64,000 bases of DNA. Source: Bacteroidales bacterium (lineage in GTDB: Bacteria; Bacteroidota; Bacteroidia; Bacteroidales; UBA932). Positions 18,490 through 28,928 of the stretch are shown piece by piece; the first letter of the stretch is position 1, and each line of letters opens with the position of its first letter. A program made the position numbers and the translations under genes. The stretch spans positions 24,630 through 88,629 of the forward strand of contig JAFZFH010000116.1 in assembly GCA_017555965.1 (NCBI GenBank), read 5' to 3'. Under the pieces are notes generated by a model that ran no database searches, was not told the origin of the DNA, and saw only the letters and a program-made list of their open reading frames with translations.

Positions 18490-19524
18490 TTACCAGAGAA
18501 AATATGACGGACTTTGGATGATAGGGAGCATTCCGTTTCCCTGCCATCCGACGTATCGTCGTGCCTTCAGGAGCCGGTGTGAGTTCTCGTAATAGTCCTT
18601 CTCGCCTGGAATGAGTGAGTTGATGCGGACCTTGTGGGATGCATGAATCATCTTTCCGTTGCCGATATAGATTCCTACATGGGTTATCTTTTCCTTTGTA
18701 AGGAGAGTGCCGGGTGTTCCGAAGAAAACGAGGTCTCCAGGCTGCAGGCTCTTGATTCTTCTGGTCATCTCACCATAGAATTTATCGGAATCAACGCCTA
18801 TGTCATGGTTGCATTCCATGATGATTTCACGGCCGTAATTTACCTGCTGTGAGGCATTTCTTGGAAGGAGGTTGCCATTCATGAGGAAGGTGAGTCTCAC
18901 CAGTCCGCTGCAGTCAAGTCCCTTGCTTGATGCTCCTCCCCAAAGGTATGGAGTGCCTTCGAACTGTAAGGCTGTATTTACGATGCTGTCTGCTGTAATC
19001 TGTTGTTTTACAGCCCATTCTGCAAATGGTGCAAGATCGCTGACAGGGGTCCATCCCTTTCTTCCGTCAGGCAACATCACCTCTGCCCATTTCTTCTTTA
19101 CCGATGGTTTCGGCTTCTTTCCGTCAGTGTGGACGACCCTTAGCAGATTGCCCATCGACAGGTCTGAAAGTCTCTTTCCGTTCAGTGACGGCGAGGCGTA
19201 TACGCCACTATGTTGAGCGGTGCAGATGTATTTCGGCGCGGCCTTGTATTCGTTGATCTGCTCTGAAGTCATTTCGACAAGCCCGAGATTGGTGCACCAT
19301 GCCGTATAGGGTTCAGGTGTAACTACCTGTCTCCAATATCCTTCCTCACCGATGATTTCGACTATAGTTCCCATCAATGCCTGTGTTTCAAGCGGTGATT
19401 CGTAATCTGGCTTGAGCCTCAGCATATTTTCCGAGAGGGTAGTTACGGCCATTCGCTTGGCCTGTCCGAAAGCAGTCGCTGCGACAGCAAGAATGCAGAT
19501 CGCTGAAACGAGTATCTTCTTCAT
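18490..19524 (-). CDS. NlpC/P60 (C40) peptidoglycan peptidase with SH3-like domains
   Basis: The 344-residue exported protein has a signal peptide (MKKILVSAICILAVAATAFG). Two bacterial SH3-like domains follow (about 30-85 and 100-165), then an NlpC/P60 domain with catalytic Cys205 in GLDCSGLV and His282 in THVGIYIGNG; the third polar residue may be His294. Such enzymes cut gamma-D-Glu-diamino acid links in peptidoglycan stems in the periplasm. Start 19524 is chosen for the signal peptide. It lies 13 nt downstream of the radical SAM gene in the same operon. Confidence 0.93.
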   Translation of the reverse strand: MKKILVSAICILAVAATAFGQAKRMAVTTLSENMLRLKPDYESPLETQALMGTIVEIIGEEGYWRQVVTPEPYTAWCTNLGLVEMTSEQINEYKAAPKYICTAQHSGVYASPSLNGKRLSDLSMGNLLRVVHTDGKKPKPSVKKKWAEVMLPDGRKGWTPVSDLAPFAEWAVKQQITADSIVNTALQFEGTPYLWGGASSKGLDCSGLVRLTFLMNGNLLPRNASQQVNYGREIIMECNHDIGVDSDKFYGEMTRRIKSLQPGDLVFFGTPGTLLTKEKITHVGIYIGNGKMIHASHKVRINSLIPGEKDYYENSHRLLKARRYVGWQGNGMLPIIQSPSYFLW

Positions 19525-19537
19525 TTTATGACGGTTC

Positions 19538-20506
19538 TTAGTTGTCTGATGATTCAAGAAGTCTTCCCTGCCATGTCTGGCGTTCTTCAAGACGCTTGTC
19601 CAGCAGGCGGATGAGTTCGACATTGCGGATGAGTCCCCAAGGAGTCTCGTTTACAAAGCGAGGGGGAACCTCTCCGACAAAGCGTTCGATATGGATGTTA
19701 GGGTTCAGCCTTTCCAGGATGTCTGTGAAGAAATCAAGGTATTCGTCAAGACTGAATCTCTCAAAATCCTGAGGACATTCCGCATATTCCTGTTCCATGC
19801 GTGTGCCCTTGACGATCTGCAGCTGGTGGAACTTTACGGAACGTATAGGAAGGTCGTTTATCTTGTCACAGGCATCCAGCATCATCTGTCTGGTCTCTCC
19901 GGGGAGCCCCAGGATGAGATGAATTCCCACATCGATACCTCGTTCTGCCGTCATCCTTACAGCGCGGCGGGCGGTTTCAAAGTCGTGGCCTCTGTTGATT
20001 CTGACAAGAGTCTCGTCATAGCAGGATTCGATCCCGTATTCGACTATGACTACGTGTTTCTTTGCAAGTTCCGCGAGGTAGTCGAGCTTTTCCTCGTCAA
20101 CGCAGTCGGGGCGGGTGCCTATGACGATTCCTACGACCTGCGGATGGCTCAGGGCTTCTTCATAAAGCTGCTTGAGGCGCTCCAGAGGTGCATAGGTGTT
20201 GGAATATGCCTGGAAATATGCAAGATAATGTTCAGTAGTCCTGTAGCGGACCTTGTGGAATTCTATTCCCTCGTCCATCTGCTGATACAGGCTTTTTCCT
20301 GATGTGCTGTAGGAAGGATGGAAGGCTGCATTGTCACAGTATGTGCATCCTCCGCGTCCGACCTTGCCGTCGCGGTTCGGACATGTGAAACCTGCATCCA
20401 GAACTATCTTCTGCAGACGTTCGCCGTATTTCCTTTTGAAATAACCGACGAATGAATTGTATCTTTTCCCCTCAGGGAAGACATATTTCTGAAAATCCTG
20501 TGACAT
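19538..20506 (-). CDS. Radical SAM protein (TIGR01212/YhcC family)
   Basis: The ~322-residue cytosolic protein has the iron-sulfur cluster motif CPNRDGKVGRGGCTYC near residues 42-57, followed by a TIM-barrel with HLILGLPGET and a C-terminal region with PPRFVNETPWGLIRN. This is the YhcC family, whose reaction is not well established. The start MSQDFQKYVFPEGKRYN at 20506 is preferred to a codon 9 nt upstream. It is divergent from guaB. Confidence 0.88.
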   Translation of the reverse strand: MSQDFQKYVFPEGKRYNSFVGYFKRKYGERLQKIVLDAGFTCPNRDGKVGRGGCTYCDNAAFHPSYSTSGKSLYQQMDEGIEFHKVRYRTTEHYLAYFQAYSNTYAPLERLKQLYEEALSHPQVVGIVIGTRPDCVDEEKLDYLAELAKKHVVIVEYGIESCYDETLVRINRGHDFETARRAVRMTAERGIDVGIHLILGLPGETRQMMLDACDKINDLPIRSVKFHQLQIVKGTRMEQEYAECPQDFERFSLDEYLDFFTDILERLNPNIHIERFVGEVPPRFVNETPWGLIRNVELIRLLDKRLEERQTWQGRLLESSDN

Positions 20507-20553
20507 ACCTCGCAAATTTAGGCATTATTTCCCATTTTGTTCGGGAAAAATGA

Positions 20554-22049
<1,496 letters not shown>

Positions 22050-22050
<1 letters not shown>

Positions 22051-22910
22051 TGACAAGACTGCTTAGTATCATAGCAATATTTGGGATCGTCCTGCCGGCA
22101 TTGTCGTCTTGCAGGGCGATTTCCAACTTTCTACGTAACGATGAGGTCGTTGCAGAGGTAGGGGCCGACAGGCTTTACCGCAGCGATCTTGATCTTTTGA
22201 TGCCTAAGGGTATCTCTGTGGATGATAGTGTACGTATTTCCAGACAGTATATAAATCTTTGGGCTTCAGACAAGATTTATCTGGCGATAGCGGAGGAGCA
22301 GCTTTCGAAGACTGAGAAGGATGTCACAAAGGAACTGGAGGAATATCGTACATCCTTGCTTAAGTATCGTTACGAACAGCTTTATGTGAATGAGAGACTT
22401 GATACAGCTGTGTCCGATGCCGGAATAGAAGAATACTATGATGCTCACAAGGAAGGTTTCAGACTTGACAGACCCCTTGTAAAGGCTCGTTTTCTTCGCA
22501 TATACACTGATTCTCCAATGTTGGAGACAATCAGGAAAAAGATGGATTCGTCAGATCCATATGAACTTATGGAGGCAGACAGCCTGGCATTCTCTTCAGC
22601 TATCATGTTCACTACGTGGAAGGATGAGTGGCAGGATATCATAGTCCTGGCAAGAGAGTTTGGTGTGACATATGATTCTGTGCTTGGAATGTCCAGGAAA
22701 GGATGGATAAGACAGGACGATACGACAGGGGTGACGAATCTTGCATATCTCTCTGAGATGATCCCTTTGGGAGAGTATGCGCCTATCGACTATATGTCGG
22801 ACAGAATCAGGGATATAATAATCAGTGCGCGAAAACAGGCTCTGATTTCCGCTTTGGAACAGGATTTGCTGAATGATGCGCGCGAAAACGGAAAATTTGT
22901 AATTTATTAG
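22050..22910 (+). CDS. SurA-like lipoprotein without PPIase domain
   Basis: The 286-residue protein has a lipoprotein-type signal (LPALSSC, Cys20). A segment resembling the SurA/PrsA N-terminal helical chaperone core follows (EVVAEVGADRLYRSDLDLLM then ISRQYINLWASDKI), and there is no recognisable PpiC domain in the C-terminal half. It sits directly before a two-domain PpiC protein and the OstA-like gene. A periplasmic chaperone role in outer-membrane protein or LPS transport assembly is inferred. The translational coupling to guaB (TAATGA) may be incidental. Confidence 0.7.
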
Positions 22911-22913
22911 AAT

Positions 22914-24299
22914 ATGAGGCATATCTTGAAAGGTGTGGCTGTCTGTTTGTTTGCAGCCGCTTCGTTAAACGCTTCCGCTCAGAAATATCAGGGTGGAATA
23001 GTTGACAAGACGATTGCAGTTATCGGTAATGAGGTCATCATGATTTCAGATGTTGAAGCCGAGGCTCAGATGAGACAGTACAATTACGGAATGCAGTCTG
23101 ACAGAAAGGCGAGATGTGAGATTCTTGAGAACATGATGGCGATGAAGCTCTTCCTCATGCAGGCAAGAGTCGATTCACTTGTCCTGAACAACGATATGGT
23201 TGAGAGTGAGCTTTCCAATAGAGTGGATATGCTCAAGACCAATCTTGGAGGTGAGGATGCTGTCGAAAAGGAGTTTGGAAAGCCTATTTACAAACTCCGT
23301 CAGGAGTGGCGTGCAGATCTCGAGAATCAGACCCTTACTCAACAGATGCAGCAGGAGATTGCACGCAATGTGCCGGAATTGACTCCTTATGATGTGCAGA
23401 AATATGTGGATTCTGCTGATCCTGAGGACCTTCCTGTGGTACCTATCAAGTATCAGCTGAGTCAGATCTGTATATATCCGGACCGTGAAGCTGCTAATAT
23501 TGCAGTTAAGGAAAGACTTCTTGCAATCCGCGAGCGTATTATCAACGGCGAGAAGTTCTCAACACTTGCACGTCTGTATTCGCAGGACCCGGGCAGTTCC
23601 CGTAAGGGTGGTGAGCTTGGAATGGCTTCCAAGTCAATCTTCTGGCCAGTGTTCTCAGATGCAGCAATGTCGCTTAAGCCGGGCATCGTGTCGCAGATTG
23701 TAGAGACTCCGGACGGTTTCCATATCATTGAGGTACTGGAGAAGAAGGGTGATATGTTCAATGCTCGTCACATCCTTCTTAAGCCTGAATATACTGCAGA
23801 TGACAGAAACAAGGCATTTCATGTTCTTGACAGTCTCAAGACAGAGCTCAACAATGAAGCTGTAACTTTTGAGCTTGCTGCAAGATTCTATTCGGAAGAT
23901 CCTTCAACCAGAACGAATGGTGGTCAGATGGCGGATCCTAATACCGGTTCGTCATATTTTGAGATTGACCAGCTCAAGCCGCAGGACTATGCTGCCATCA
24001 GAGATCTGAAGGAAGGTGAGATCTCTGAGCCGGTTGAGTCTCTTGACAATGAGGGAAGAGACGGAAATACTGTCTATAAGATCATCAAGGTGGATAAGAT
24101 TCTTCCATCACACCCTGCCACATTCCAGAATGACTATCCTCTGCTTCTTGAGAATGCGAGGTATGAACTTCAGAATGAGGCAATTGATGATTTCATCAAA
24201 TCAAAAATTGAGACTACATACATTGTGATTGACCCTATGTTCGAAGATTGCGTCTTCGAGCGTGAGGGATGGTATGCTAAATTCCGTAAGACCGAATAA
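22914..24299 (+). CDS. Periplasmic peptidyl-prolyl isomerase (SurA/PpiC type)
   Basis: The 461-residue exported chaperone has a signal peptide ending near LNASAQ. A SurA N-domain (IAVIGNEVIMISDVEAEAQM) leads into two parvulin domains: one around 165-275 (FSTLARLYSQDPGSSRKGGE) and one around 280-390 (FELAARFYSEDPSTRTNGGQ). It probably guides outer-membrane proteins through the periplasm. The start is 3 nt after the preceding lipoprotein gene, and the OstA-like gene follows 14 nt later, so the three are likely one unit. Confidence 0.92.
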   Translation: MRHILKGVAVCLFAAASLNASAQKYQGGIVDKTIAVIGNEVIMISDVEAEAQMRQYNYGMQSDRKARCEILENMMAMKLFLMQARVDSLVLNNDMVESELSNRVDMLKTNLGGEDAVEKEFGKPIYKLRQEWRADLENQTLTQQMQQEIARNVPELTPYDVQKYVDSADPEDLPVVPIKYQLSQICIYPDREAANIAVKERLLAIRERIINGEKFSTLARLYSQDPGSSRKGGELGMASKSIFWPVFSDAAMSLKPGIVSQIVETPDGFHIIEVLEKKGDMFNARHILLKPEYTADDRNKAFHVLDSLKTELNNEAVTFELAARFYSEDPSTRTNGGQMADPNTGSSYFEIDQLKPQDYAAIRDLKEGEISEPVESLDNEGRDGNTVYKIIKVDKILPSHPATFQNDYPLLLENARYELQNEAIDDFIKSKIETTYIVIDPMFEDCVFEREGWYAKFRKTE

Positions 24300-24313
24300 T
24301 CTGAACTTATTTG

Positions 24314-26863
24314 ATGAAGAGGCTGTTCTGTACACTTATTGTATTGCTTGTAAGTCTGTCCGTTTTTGCTCAGAACCAGGAGGAAGAGCAGAAGGATAGT
24401 CTTATATGGCTTATGAGTGCTAAGTCCGCCAAGCTGGTAGATGCTGAAGGCGGTCGATACAGAAAGGTCGTCGGTCCTGCAAGGTTCCTTCATAATGGAA
24501 CCTTTCTTTTGTGTGATACCGCACTGTGGAATCTTGAGACAAAGATCATTGATGCCTGGGGTAATGTGAGCATTCTTCAGGAAGAGACAGTGCTTACAAG
24601 TGATAATCTTAAGTATCTTATCGATGAGGATCTGGCACAGTTCCGTGGTTCTGTGGTCCAGCTTACTGACAAGGATCACAACACCTTGCGAACAAGATAT
24701 CTTGACTATAATACGAAGGACTCTGTAGCAGTGTTCAACAACGGCGGAGCCATGCGAGACAAGGATGGTCAGATAATAGAGAGTCGCAAAGGCACATATG
24801 AGTCGAAGATAAAGACATTCACATTCGATACGGATGTGAATATGTTCACGGACTCCATCTTTGTCAAGACGACCTCTCTTGTATATCAGTCAGACCTCAA
24901 TCTTGCGACCTTCGGTGCGGGAACAAACGCATGGCAGGATGACAACATGCTGTCGTCCGAAAAAGGTTGGTATGACCGTGATAAAGAACTCTTTCTGTTT
25001 CATGATAAAGTGCACGTGATGACTCCTGATCAGGAGGGATGGTGCGACAGTCTGTATTTCAGCAGGACTACTCAGGATGTTGATATGCTCGGCCATGCGC
25101 AGATGAGTGATACCACAAGAAATGTCTTCTCGCTCGCCGGTCGCATCCAGTATCAGGATTCGCTTGCAAAGGTTACGTTTACACGTAAGCCGGCTGTGAT
25201 AACTCAGACAGAAGAACAGGACGGTTCGATCGACACTGTGTATCTTGGTGCTGAAAAGCTGGTTTATTATACTGTCAGAAGGTGCGATATAGACTCTACT
25301 GTCGTAGAGGCTTCCAGGAAGCGTCTCAGTGATCTGGATGTGGATCCGGTAGGTTCGTTCAGGAAGAGTGCTGCTGAGTCTGCAGCAAAGGCTGCTGAAG
25401 AGGCTGCTATGAATGATCCTAACTATCGCGCCAAGATGGCTGCGGAGGGCCTTAAAAAGGATGACCGTTCTTCACTGAAGGCTCCAGCTGCACCGCAGTT
25501 GCAGATGGGTGATGTTGCCATGAACAACGTTGAGGACACACTTTCTGTTGTCCCTTCAACGAATCTTGCTGTTGCGGATTCTCTTGATGTTCCTGCGTCT
25601 GTTGAAATCGAACAGCCGGATACGACGAAGATCGGTTTTCTTGAAGCACAGCACAATGTAAGGATATATAAGAAGAATATGCAGGTAGTCTGCGACTCTC
25701 TGCTTTATTCAGACCTTGATTCGCTGGCTCGTCTTTTCAAGGAGCCGATCATATGGCAGGAAATCAGAAGACAATACACTGCGGACAGTATAACAGTGGT
25801 CATCCGAGACGCGGCCATGGAGAAGGCCAGCTTGATGTCAAATTCCTTTATAACCATTCAGGAGGATTCGCTTCTTTTTGATCAGATCAGGGCGACTGAA
25901 ATGCTTGCATTCTTTGATGATAAGGGAGGATTGAAGAGGTTTGATGCTCTTGGAGGAGCGTCTGCTCTGTTTTTTATTGAAGAGAATCAGGCTTTGGCAA
26001 CAGTAAACAAGACTGATTCAAAGATGCTCTCCGCCATATTTAAAGATGGAAACATCGAAAGGATCTATTATTATGACTCGCCAAAGAATGACGGTTACCC
26101 TATAGTGCAGCTTTCTGAAGATGACAAGCTTCTCAAGGGATTCAACTGGCAGCCAGACAAGCGTCCTGCAAACCGTAATGCGGTGACACCACTTTCTCTT
26201 CGTCCTAGCGAAAGACGTTCATATTCTGAAAGACCTAAGGCTACTTTCAGACAGACTGATATTTATTTCCCTGGCTATATGAATGATGTCTATCGTCAGA
26301 TGGAAGTGAGGGATTCGCTTCGTGCAGTACGTGAGCGCGAGGAGCAGGCTGCTGAGGTTCAGGTTACGGACACCATTAAGTTATCAGCACCTTTGACTGA
26401 TACCCTTTTGGTCAAGGATTCTCCTATAAGACCGGATCGTCTGGTAAAGACTGATTCATTGGTGGTTTCCGACAGTATGGCTGTAACGATGGCAGATAGC
26501 GTTGACGTTTCTGTGGCTGTGACTGAAGAAGTGGTTGCTGAATTATCTCCGGAGGAGCAGGCAGCGGCGGAGAAAGCACGCTTGAAAGCGGAGAGAGATC
26601 GTGTCAAGGAGGAGAAGGCTCGTGTGAAGGCAGAGAAGATGGCTGCTAAAGAGGCCGAGCGCGAAGCTCGATGGGCGGAGCTTGATAAACGTGATGCTGA
26701 AAAGGCCGCGGCCAAGGAGGAAAAGCGTCTTGAGAAGGAGCGAAAACGCAAGATAAAGGCACTGGAAGATGCTGAGCGTCAGGCTGATAAGGATGCTGCT
26801 GCTCTTGAGAAGTATCGTAAGAAGTACGAGAAGAAAAAGGCTCGGAAATCTTCTAAGAAATAA
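24314..26863 (+). CDS. OstA-like protein (LptA/LptD N-terminal fold) with charged tail
   Basis: The 849-residue protein has a signal peptide (MKRLFCTLIVLLVSLSVFAQ). A long run of OstA/LptA beta-jellyroll repeats follows (about 35-300 and again 430-600), recognisable by repeated blocks such as FLLCDTALWNLETKIIDAWG and LVYQSDLNLATFGAG. Bacteroidota encode such stand-alone OstA proteins, thought to help LPS transport. The last ~115 residues are a Lys/Glu/Ala-rich coiled coil (for example AAEKARLKAERDRVKEEKAR). It lacks the LptD barrel. ATG 24314 is preferred to the TTG just before it. Confidence 0.85.
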   Translation: MKRLFCTLIVLLVSLSVFAQNQEEEQKDSLIWLMSAKSAKLVDAEGGRYRKVVGPARFLHNGTFLLCDTALWNLETKIIDAWGNVSILQEETVLTSDNLKYLIDEDLAQFRGSVVQLTDKDHNTLRTRYLDYNTKDSVAVFNNGGAMRDKDGQIIESRKGTYESKIKTFTFDTDVNMFTDSIFVKTTSLVYQSDLNLATFGAGTNAWQDDNMLSSEKGWYDRDKELFLFHDKVHVMTPDQEGWCDSLYFSRTTQDVDMLGHAQMSDTTRNVFSLAGRIQYQDSLAKVTFTRKPAVITQTEEQDGSIDTVYLGAEKLVYYTVRRCDIDSTVVEASRKRLSDLDVDPVGSFRKSAAESAAKAAEEAAMNDPNYRAKMAAEGLKKDDRSSLKAPAAPQLQMGDVAMNNVEDTLSVVPSTNLAVADSLDVPASVEIEQPDTTKIGFLEAQHNVRIYKKNMQVVCDSLLYSDLDSLARLFKEPIIWQEIRRQYTADSITVVIRDAAMEKASLMSNSFITIQEDSLLFDQIRATEMLAFFDDKGGLKRFDALGGASALFFIEENQALATVNKTDSKMLSAIFKDGNIERIYYYDSPKNDGYPIVQLSEDDKLLKGFNWQPDKRPANRNAVTPLSLRPSERRSYSERPKATFRQTDIYFPGYMNDVYRQMEVRDSLRAVREREEQAAEVQVTDTIKLSAPLTDTLLVKDSPIRPDRLVKTDSLVVSDSMAVTMADSVDVSVAVTEEVVAELSPEEQAAAEKARLKAERDRVKEEKARVKAEKMAAKEAEREARWAELDKRDAEKAAAKEEKRLEKERKRKIKALEDAERQADKDAAALEKYRKKYEKKKARKSSKK

Positions 26864-26944
26864 ACAAAACAATCCCCGACTGTGGCTCGCTTCGCGGAAG
26901 CTTAGGTAAATGCTTCGCTCGCGCACAGTCGGGGATTGTTTTGT
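26864..26944. repeat. Long perfect hairpin after the OstA gene, with a repeated loop sequence
   Basis: A perfect 21-bp inverted repeat (arms 26864-26884 and 26924-26944) begins right after the OstA stop codon and encloses a 39-nt loop. It probably ends transcription. The loop core from 26889, including AGGTAAATGCTTCGCT, recurs in the hairpin at 43116-43190, whose arms are unrelated. The gap 26864-27356 otherwise holds only the two tRNA genes, their promoter and terminator. Confidence 0.8.
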
Positions 26945-27006
26945 TGTGCCCTCGAGATATATCGGGACCCAGGATGTTTCAGTAGCCGCGTGGCGCCAAT
27001 ACATAC

Positions 27007-27035
27007 AAAAAAAAGCACAGCTTTCTGCTATGCTT
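27007..27035 (-). terminator. Terminator of the tRNA operon
   Basis: On the minus strand AAGCATAGC-agaaa-GCTGTGCTT is followed by a run of T residues (A-run at 27007-27014 on the plus strand). It lies 6 nt beyond the 3' end of tRNA-Met. Confidence 0.8.
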
Positions 27036-27040
27036 TCTTG

Positions 27041-27114
27041 TAGCGGGACCCAGGATTGAACTGGGGACCTCATGATTATGAATCATGCGCTCTAACCAGC
27101 TGAGCTATCCCGCC
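27041..27114 (-). tRNA. tRNA-Met (anticodon CAT)
   Basis: The 74-nt cloverleaf reads 5' GGCGGGA with 3' TCCCGCT plus discriminator A. The D-arm is GCTC-AGCTGGTTA-GAGC, the anticodon stem CATGA/TCATG with loop TTCATAA, and the T-arm CCCAG-TTCAATC-CTGGG. The anticodon is CAT. It lacks the initiator features (no C1-A72 mismatch, no GGG/CCC anticodon stem), so it is elongator Met or, less likely, lysidine-modified tRNA-Ile2. CCA is not encoded. Confidence 0.93.
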
Positions 27115-27133
27115 ATCATGTTTTAGAACTTTG

Positions 27134-27204
27134 TTGAGATAGAAGGACTCGAACCCTCACTGACAGAGCCAGAATCTGTAGTGCTACCATTACACCATAT
27201 CTCA
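27134..27204 (-). tRNA. tRNA-Gln (anticodon CTG)
   Basis: The 71-nt cloverleaf has acceptor TGAGATA/TATCTCA with discriminator A. The anticodon stem is ACAGA/TCTGT with loop TTCTGGC (anticodon CTG), and the T-arm is GAGGG-TTCGAGT-CCTTC. The weak U1-A72 pair is a known identity feature of tRNA-Gln. CCA is not encoded. It is transcribed before tRNA-Met from the promoter at 27233-27263. Confidence 0.92.
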
Positions 27205-27232
27205 ATATTGGTCTCCCTTTATTTTGGGACTG

Positions 27233-27263
27233 CAAAGGTACAAATGTTTTCTCAAAATGCAAA
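27233..27263 (-). promoter_or_regulatory. Promoter of the tRNA-Gln/tRNA-Met operon
   Basis: Read on the minus strand, TTTG (27260-27263) and TACCTTTG (27233-27240) are separated by 19 nt, a textbook Bacteroidota -33/-7 pair, about 29 nt before the mature tRNA-Gln 5' end. Confidence 0.75.
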
Positions 27264-27356
27264 ACTTTTTGCGAAAAAAAATATCATAAAATGCGCAAAA
27301 ATGTCTGGATTTGTGCTTTTGGCCTGAAAAAAGCCCCTCAAAGGACCAAAAATCCG

Positions 27357-27968
27357 TTATAATCTGTCGATATAGAGGATTCCGTCCAGGTGATCGATTT
27401 CGTGCTGGAAGATGACAGCGGTGAATCCGCTTATGGTTTCCTGCACAGTCTTGATGCCGAGGACCTTTCCTGCCTCTTTCTCGACGGCGTCATATTCGAT
27501 GACAATTTCTGTCGAGCGCATTACTTCGCCTCTTCGCTCCGGGACTGAAAGGCAGCCCTCAGCTCCAAGTGCCAATGAATCAGAAGCCAAGACAATACTG
27601 ATGTTAGGATATACCTCGAACGGCTCTCCCTCCTTGTCGAATCTCTGTACCGCTACAACCCTTCGGTTAAGTCCGACCTGTGGTCCTGCTATTCCTACTC
27701 CGTCCTGTGACGGGTGTGTCACAGTTGCGACCATGAGTGAGCAGAGTGTCGCATATTCTTCTGACTTCAATGCTTCGGCTGACAGATTCTGTGACGGCAT
27801 TCGCAATTCTGCGTGATCAGCCGGGTCCTCTATTGTAAGGACGCGCATTATGCCGTTGTCAGCACCTTGCTGAATCAGCGCAATTTCTTCTTTTGAAAAA
27901 GTCTTCTGTCCGGCGCAGCCCAATAAGCACAGGGCGGCAGCTGTTGTTGAAATGAACTTTCTGAACAT
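27357..27968 (-). CDS. Peptide deformylase with a lipoprotein signal peptide
   Basis: The 203-residue protein has the three peptide deformylase motifs: GVGIAGPQ (89-96, AGPQ instead of AAPQ), EGCLSVP (136-142, metal ligand Cys138) and HEIDH (188-192). Deformylases normally act in the cytosol on nascent chains. Here the N-terminus MFRKFISTTAAALCLLGC is a lipoprotein signal with lipobox LLGC (Cys17), and ~25 extra residues precede the catalytic domain. This predicts an exported, membrane-anchored enzyme whose substrate is unclear. It follows ispF by 3 nt. A second, cytosolic deformylase presumably exists elsewhere. Confidence 0.88.
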   Translation of the reverse strand: MFRKFISTTAAALCLLGCAGQKTFSKEEIALIQQGADNGIMRVLTIEDPADHAELRMPSQNLSAEALKSEEYATLCSLMVATVTHPSQDGVGIAGPQVGLNRRVVAVQRFDKEGEPFEVYPNISIVLASDSLALGAEGCLSVPERRGEVMRSTEIVIEYDAVEKEAGKVLGIKTVQETISGFTAVIFQHEIDHLDGILYIDRL

Positions 27969-27971
27969 GGC

Positions 27972-28472
27972 TTAGTCGCAATCGCTTGTGTTTTCATTGC
28001 GTCCGAGGAGGACCACTGCATATACCTCGCATCCTTCGCTACGTCCCACGAATCCGAGTTTCTCGGTTGTAGTAGCCTTTACGGATACTCTGGATACAGG
28101 AACTTCCATGAGCTTTGCAAGACATTCGCGCATCGGCACGATGTAAGGAGCAAGCTTAGGACGCTGCATCGCTATAGTGATGTCTGCATTGATCACATAC
28201 CAGCCCTCCTTCCATATGAGGTCCATCACGCGTTCCAGAAGAATCTTGCTGTCGATTCCCTTGAATTCGTCGGATGTGTCAGGGAAATGTTTTCCGATAT
28301 CTCCCAGAGCAAGTGCTCCAAGCAGAGCGTCATTCAATGCGTGGATTGCCACGTCGCCGTCTGAATGTGCGATGCATCCGAGCGGACTCTCGATCTGTAC
28401 TCCTCCGAGCCATAAAGGCAATCCGGGTGCGAGTGCATGCACGTCATATCCGTTTCCTATTCTGATGTTCAT
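27972..28472 (-). CDS. ispF: 2-C-methyl-D-erythritol 2,4-cyclodiphosphate synthase
   Basis: The 166-residue cytosolic enzyme of the MEP isoprenoid pathway cyclises CDP-ME-2-phosphate with loss of CMP. The metal-binding GYDVHAL at the N-terminus, AHSDGDVAIHALNDALLGAL, IGKHFPDT and the C-terminal VSVKATTTEKLGFVGR are all present. It is the first gene of a minus-strand unit with the deformylase gene. Products feed the polyprenyl synthase encoded near 14.5 kb. Confidence 0.96.
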   Translation of the reverse strand: MNIRIGNGYDVHALAPGLPLWLGGVQIESPLGCIAHSDGDVAIHALNDALLGALALGDIGKHFPDTSDEFKGIDSKILLERVMDLIWKEGWYVINADITIAMQRPKLAPYIVPMRECLAKLMEVPVSRVSVKATTTEKLGFVGRSEGCEVYAVVLLGRNENTSDCD

Positions 28473-28499
28473 GATATCTTTGTTTTATATTATCTGATG

Positions 28500-28528
28500 A
28501 AGATCCTTCACTTCGTTCAGGATGACAA
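28500..28528 (-). repeat. Dispersed 29-bp repeat, copy 1
   Basis: On the minus strand this reads TTGTCATCCTGAACGAAGTG followed by AAGGATCTT. It matches 27 of 29 bases of the copy at 36378-36406, which lies in the opposite orientation. Both lie between divergent genes. Confidence 0.75.
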
Positions 28529-28621
28529 TGGCAAATGTAAATAAAAAACCGTAAATTTGCTCGTTATAGTATAATGTACCATTGGCATTTTGGAAACAAA
28601 AATGCATTAGATATAGATGAT

Positions 28622-28927
28622 ATGGGATTCAGTTTTAATTTTTTCGGCAAGCAGGAAGTGCGCAAATTCAATTATAAGCCGCGCTTCTATGACCCTGAGG
28701 TAGAGGAGAGACGAAAGAAATATGGAGACTTCACCAAGCCAAAGGAGACCAAATATGTTCCTGGCCAGCATGTGAAGGGTAGTTTCCGTGACGGTAATTA
28801 TCAGAGGACTCAGGAGGTCAACCGTAACCAGAAGATAGTAGGTATAGTTACAATGGTGCTGATGTTTACCGTTGTCTATCTGCTCTTCAAGTATTTCCCG
28901 GTTCTTATAGATTCGCTCGGCAAGTAG
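28622..28927 (+). CDS. Small membrane protein of unknown function upstream of mutL
   Basis: A 101-residue protein that starts MGFSFNFFGKQEVRKFNYKP and ends in a single transmembrane helix (IVGIVTMVLMFTVVYLLFKY, about residues 72-91). The basic N-terminal half (YDPEVEERRKKYGDF) would lie in the cytosol. A similar short protein precedes mutL in other Bacteroidota as I recall, but no function is known to me. A frame from ATG 28574 would add 16 residues of unlikely composition. A TAAATTTG box at 28552-28559 may be its -7 element. It ends one base before mutL. Confidence 0.7.
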   Translation: MGFSFNFFGKQEVRKFNYKPRFYDPEVEERRKKYGDFTKPKETKYVPGQHVKGSFRDGNYQRTQEVNRNQKIVGIVTMVLMFTVVYLLFKYFPVLIDSLGK

Positions 28928-28928
28928 T

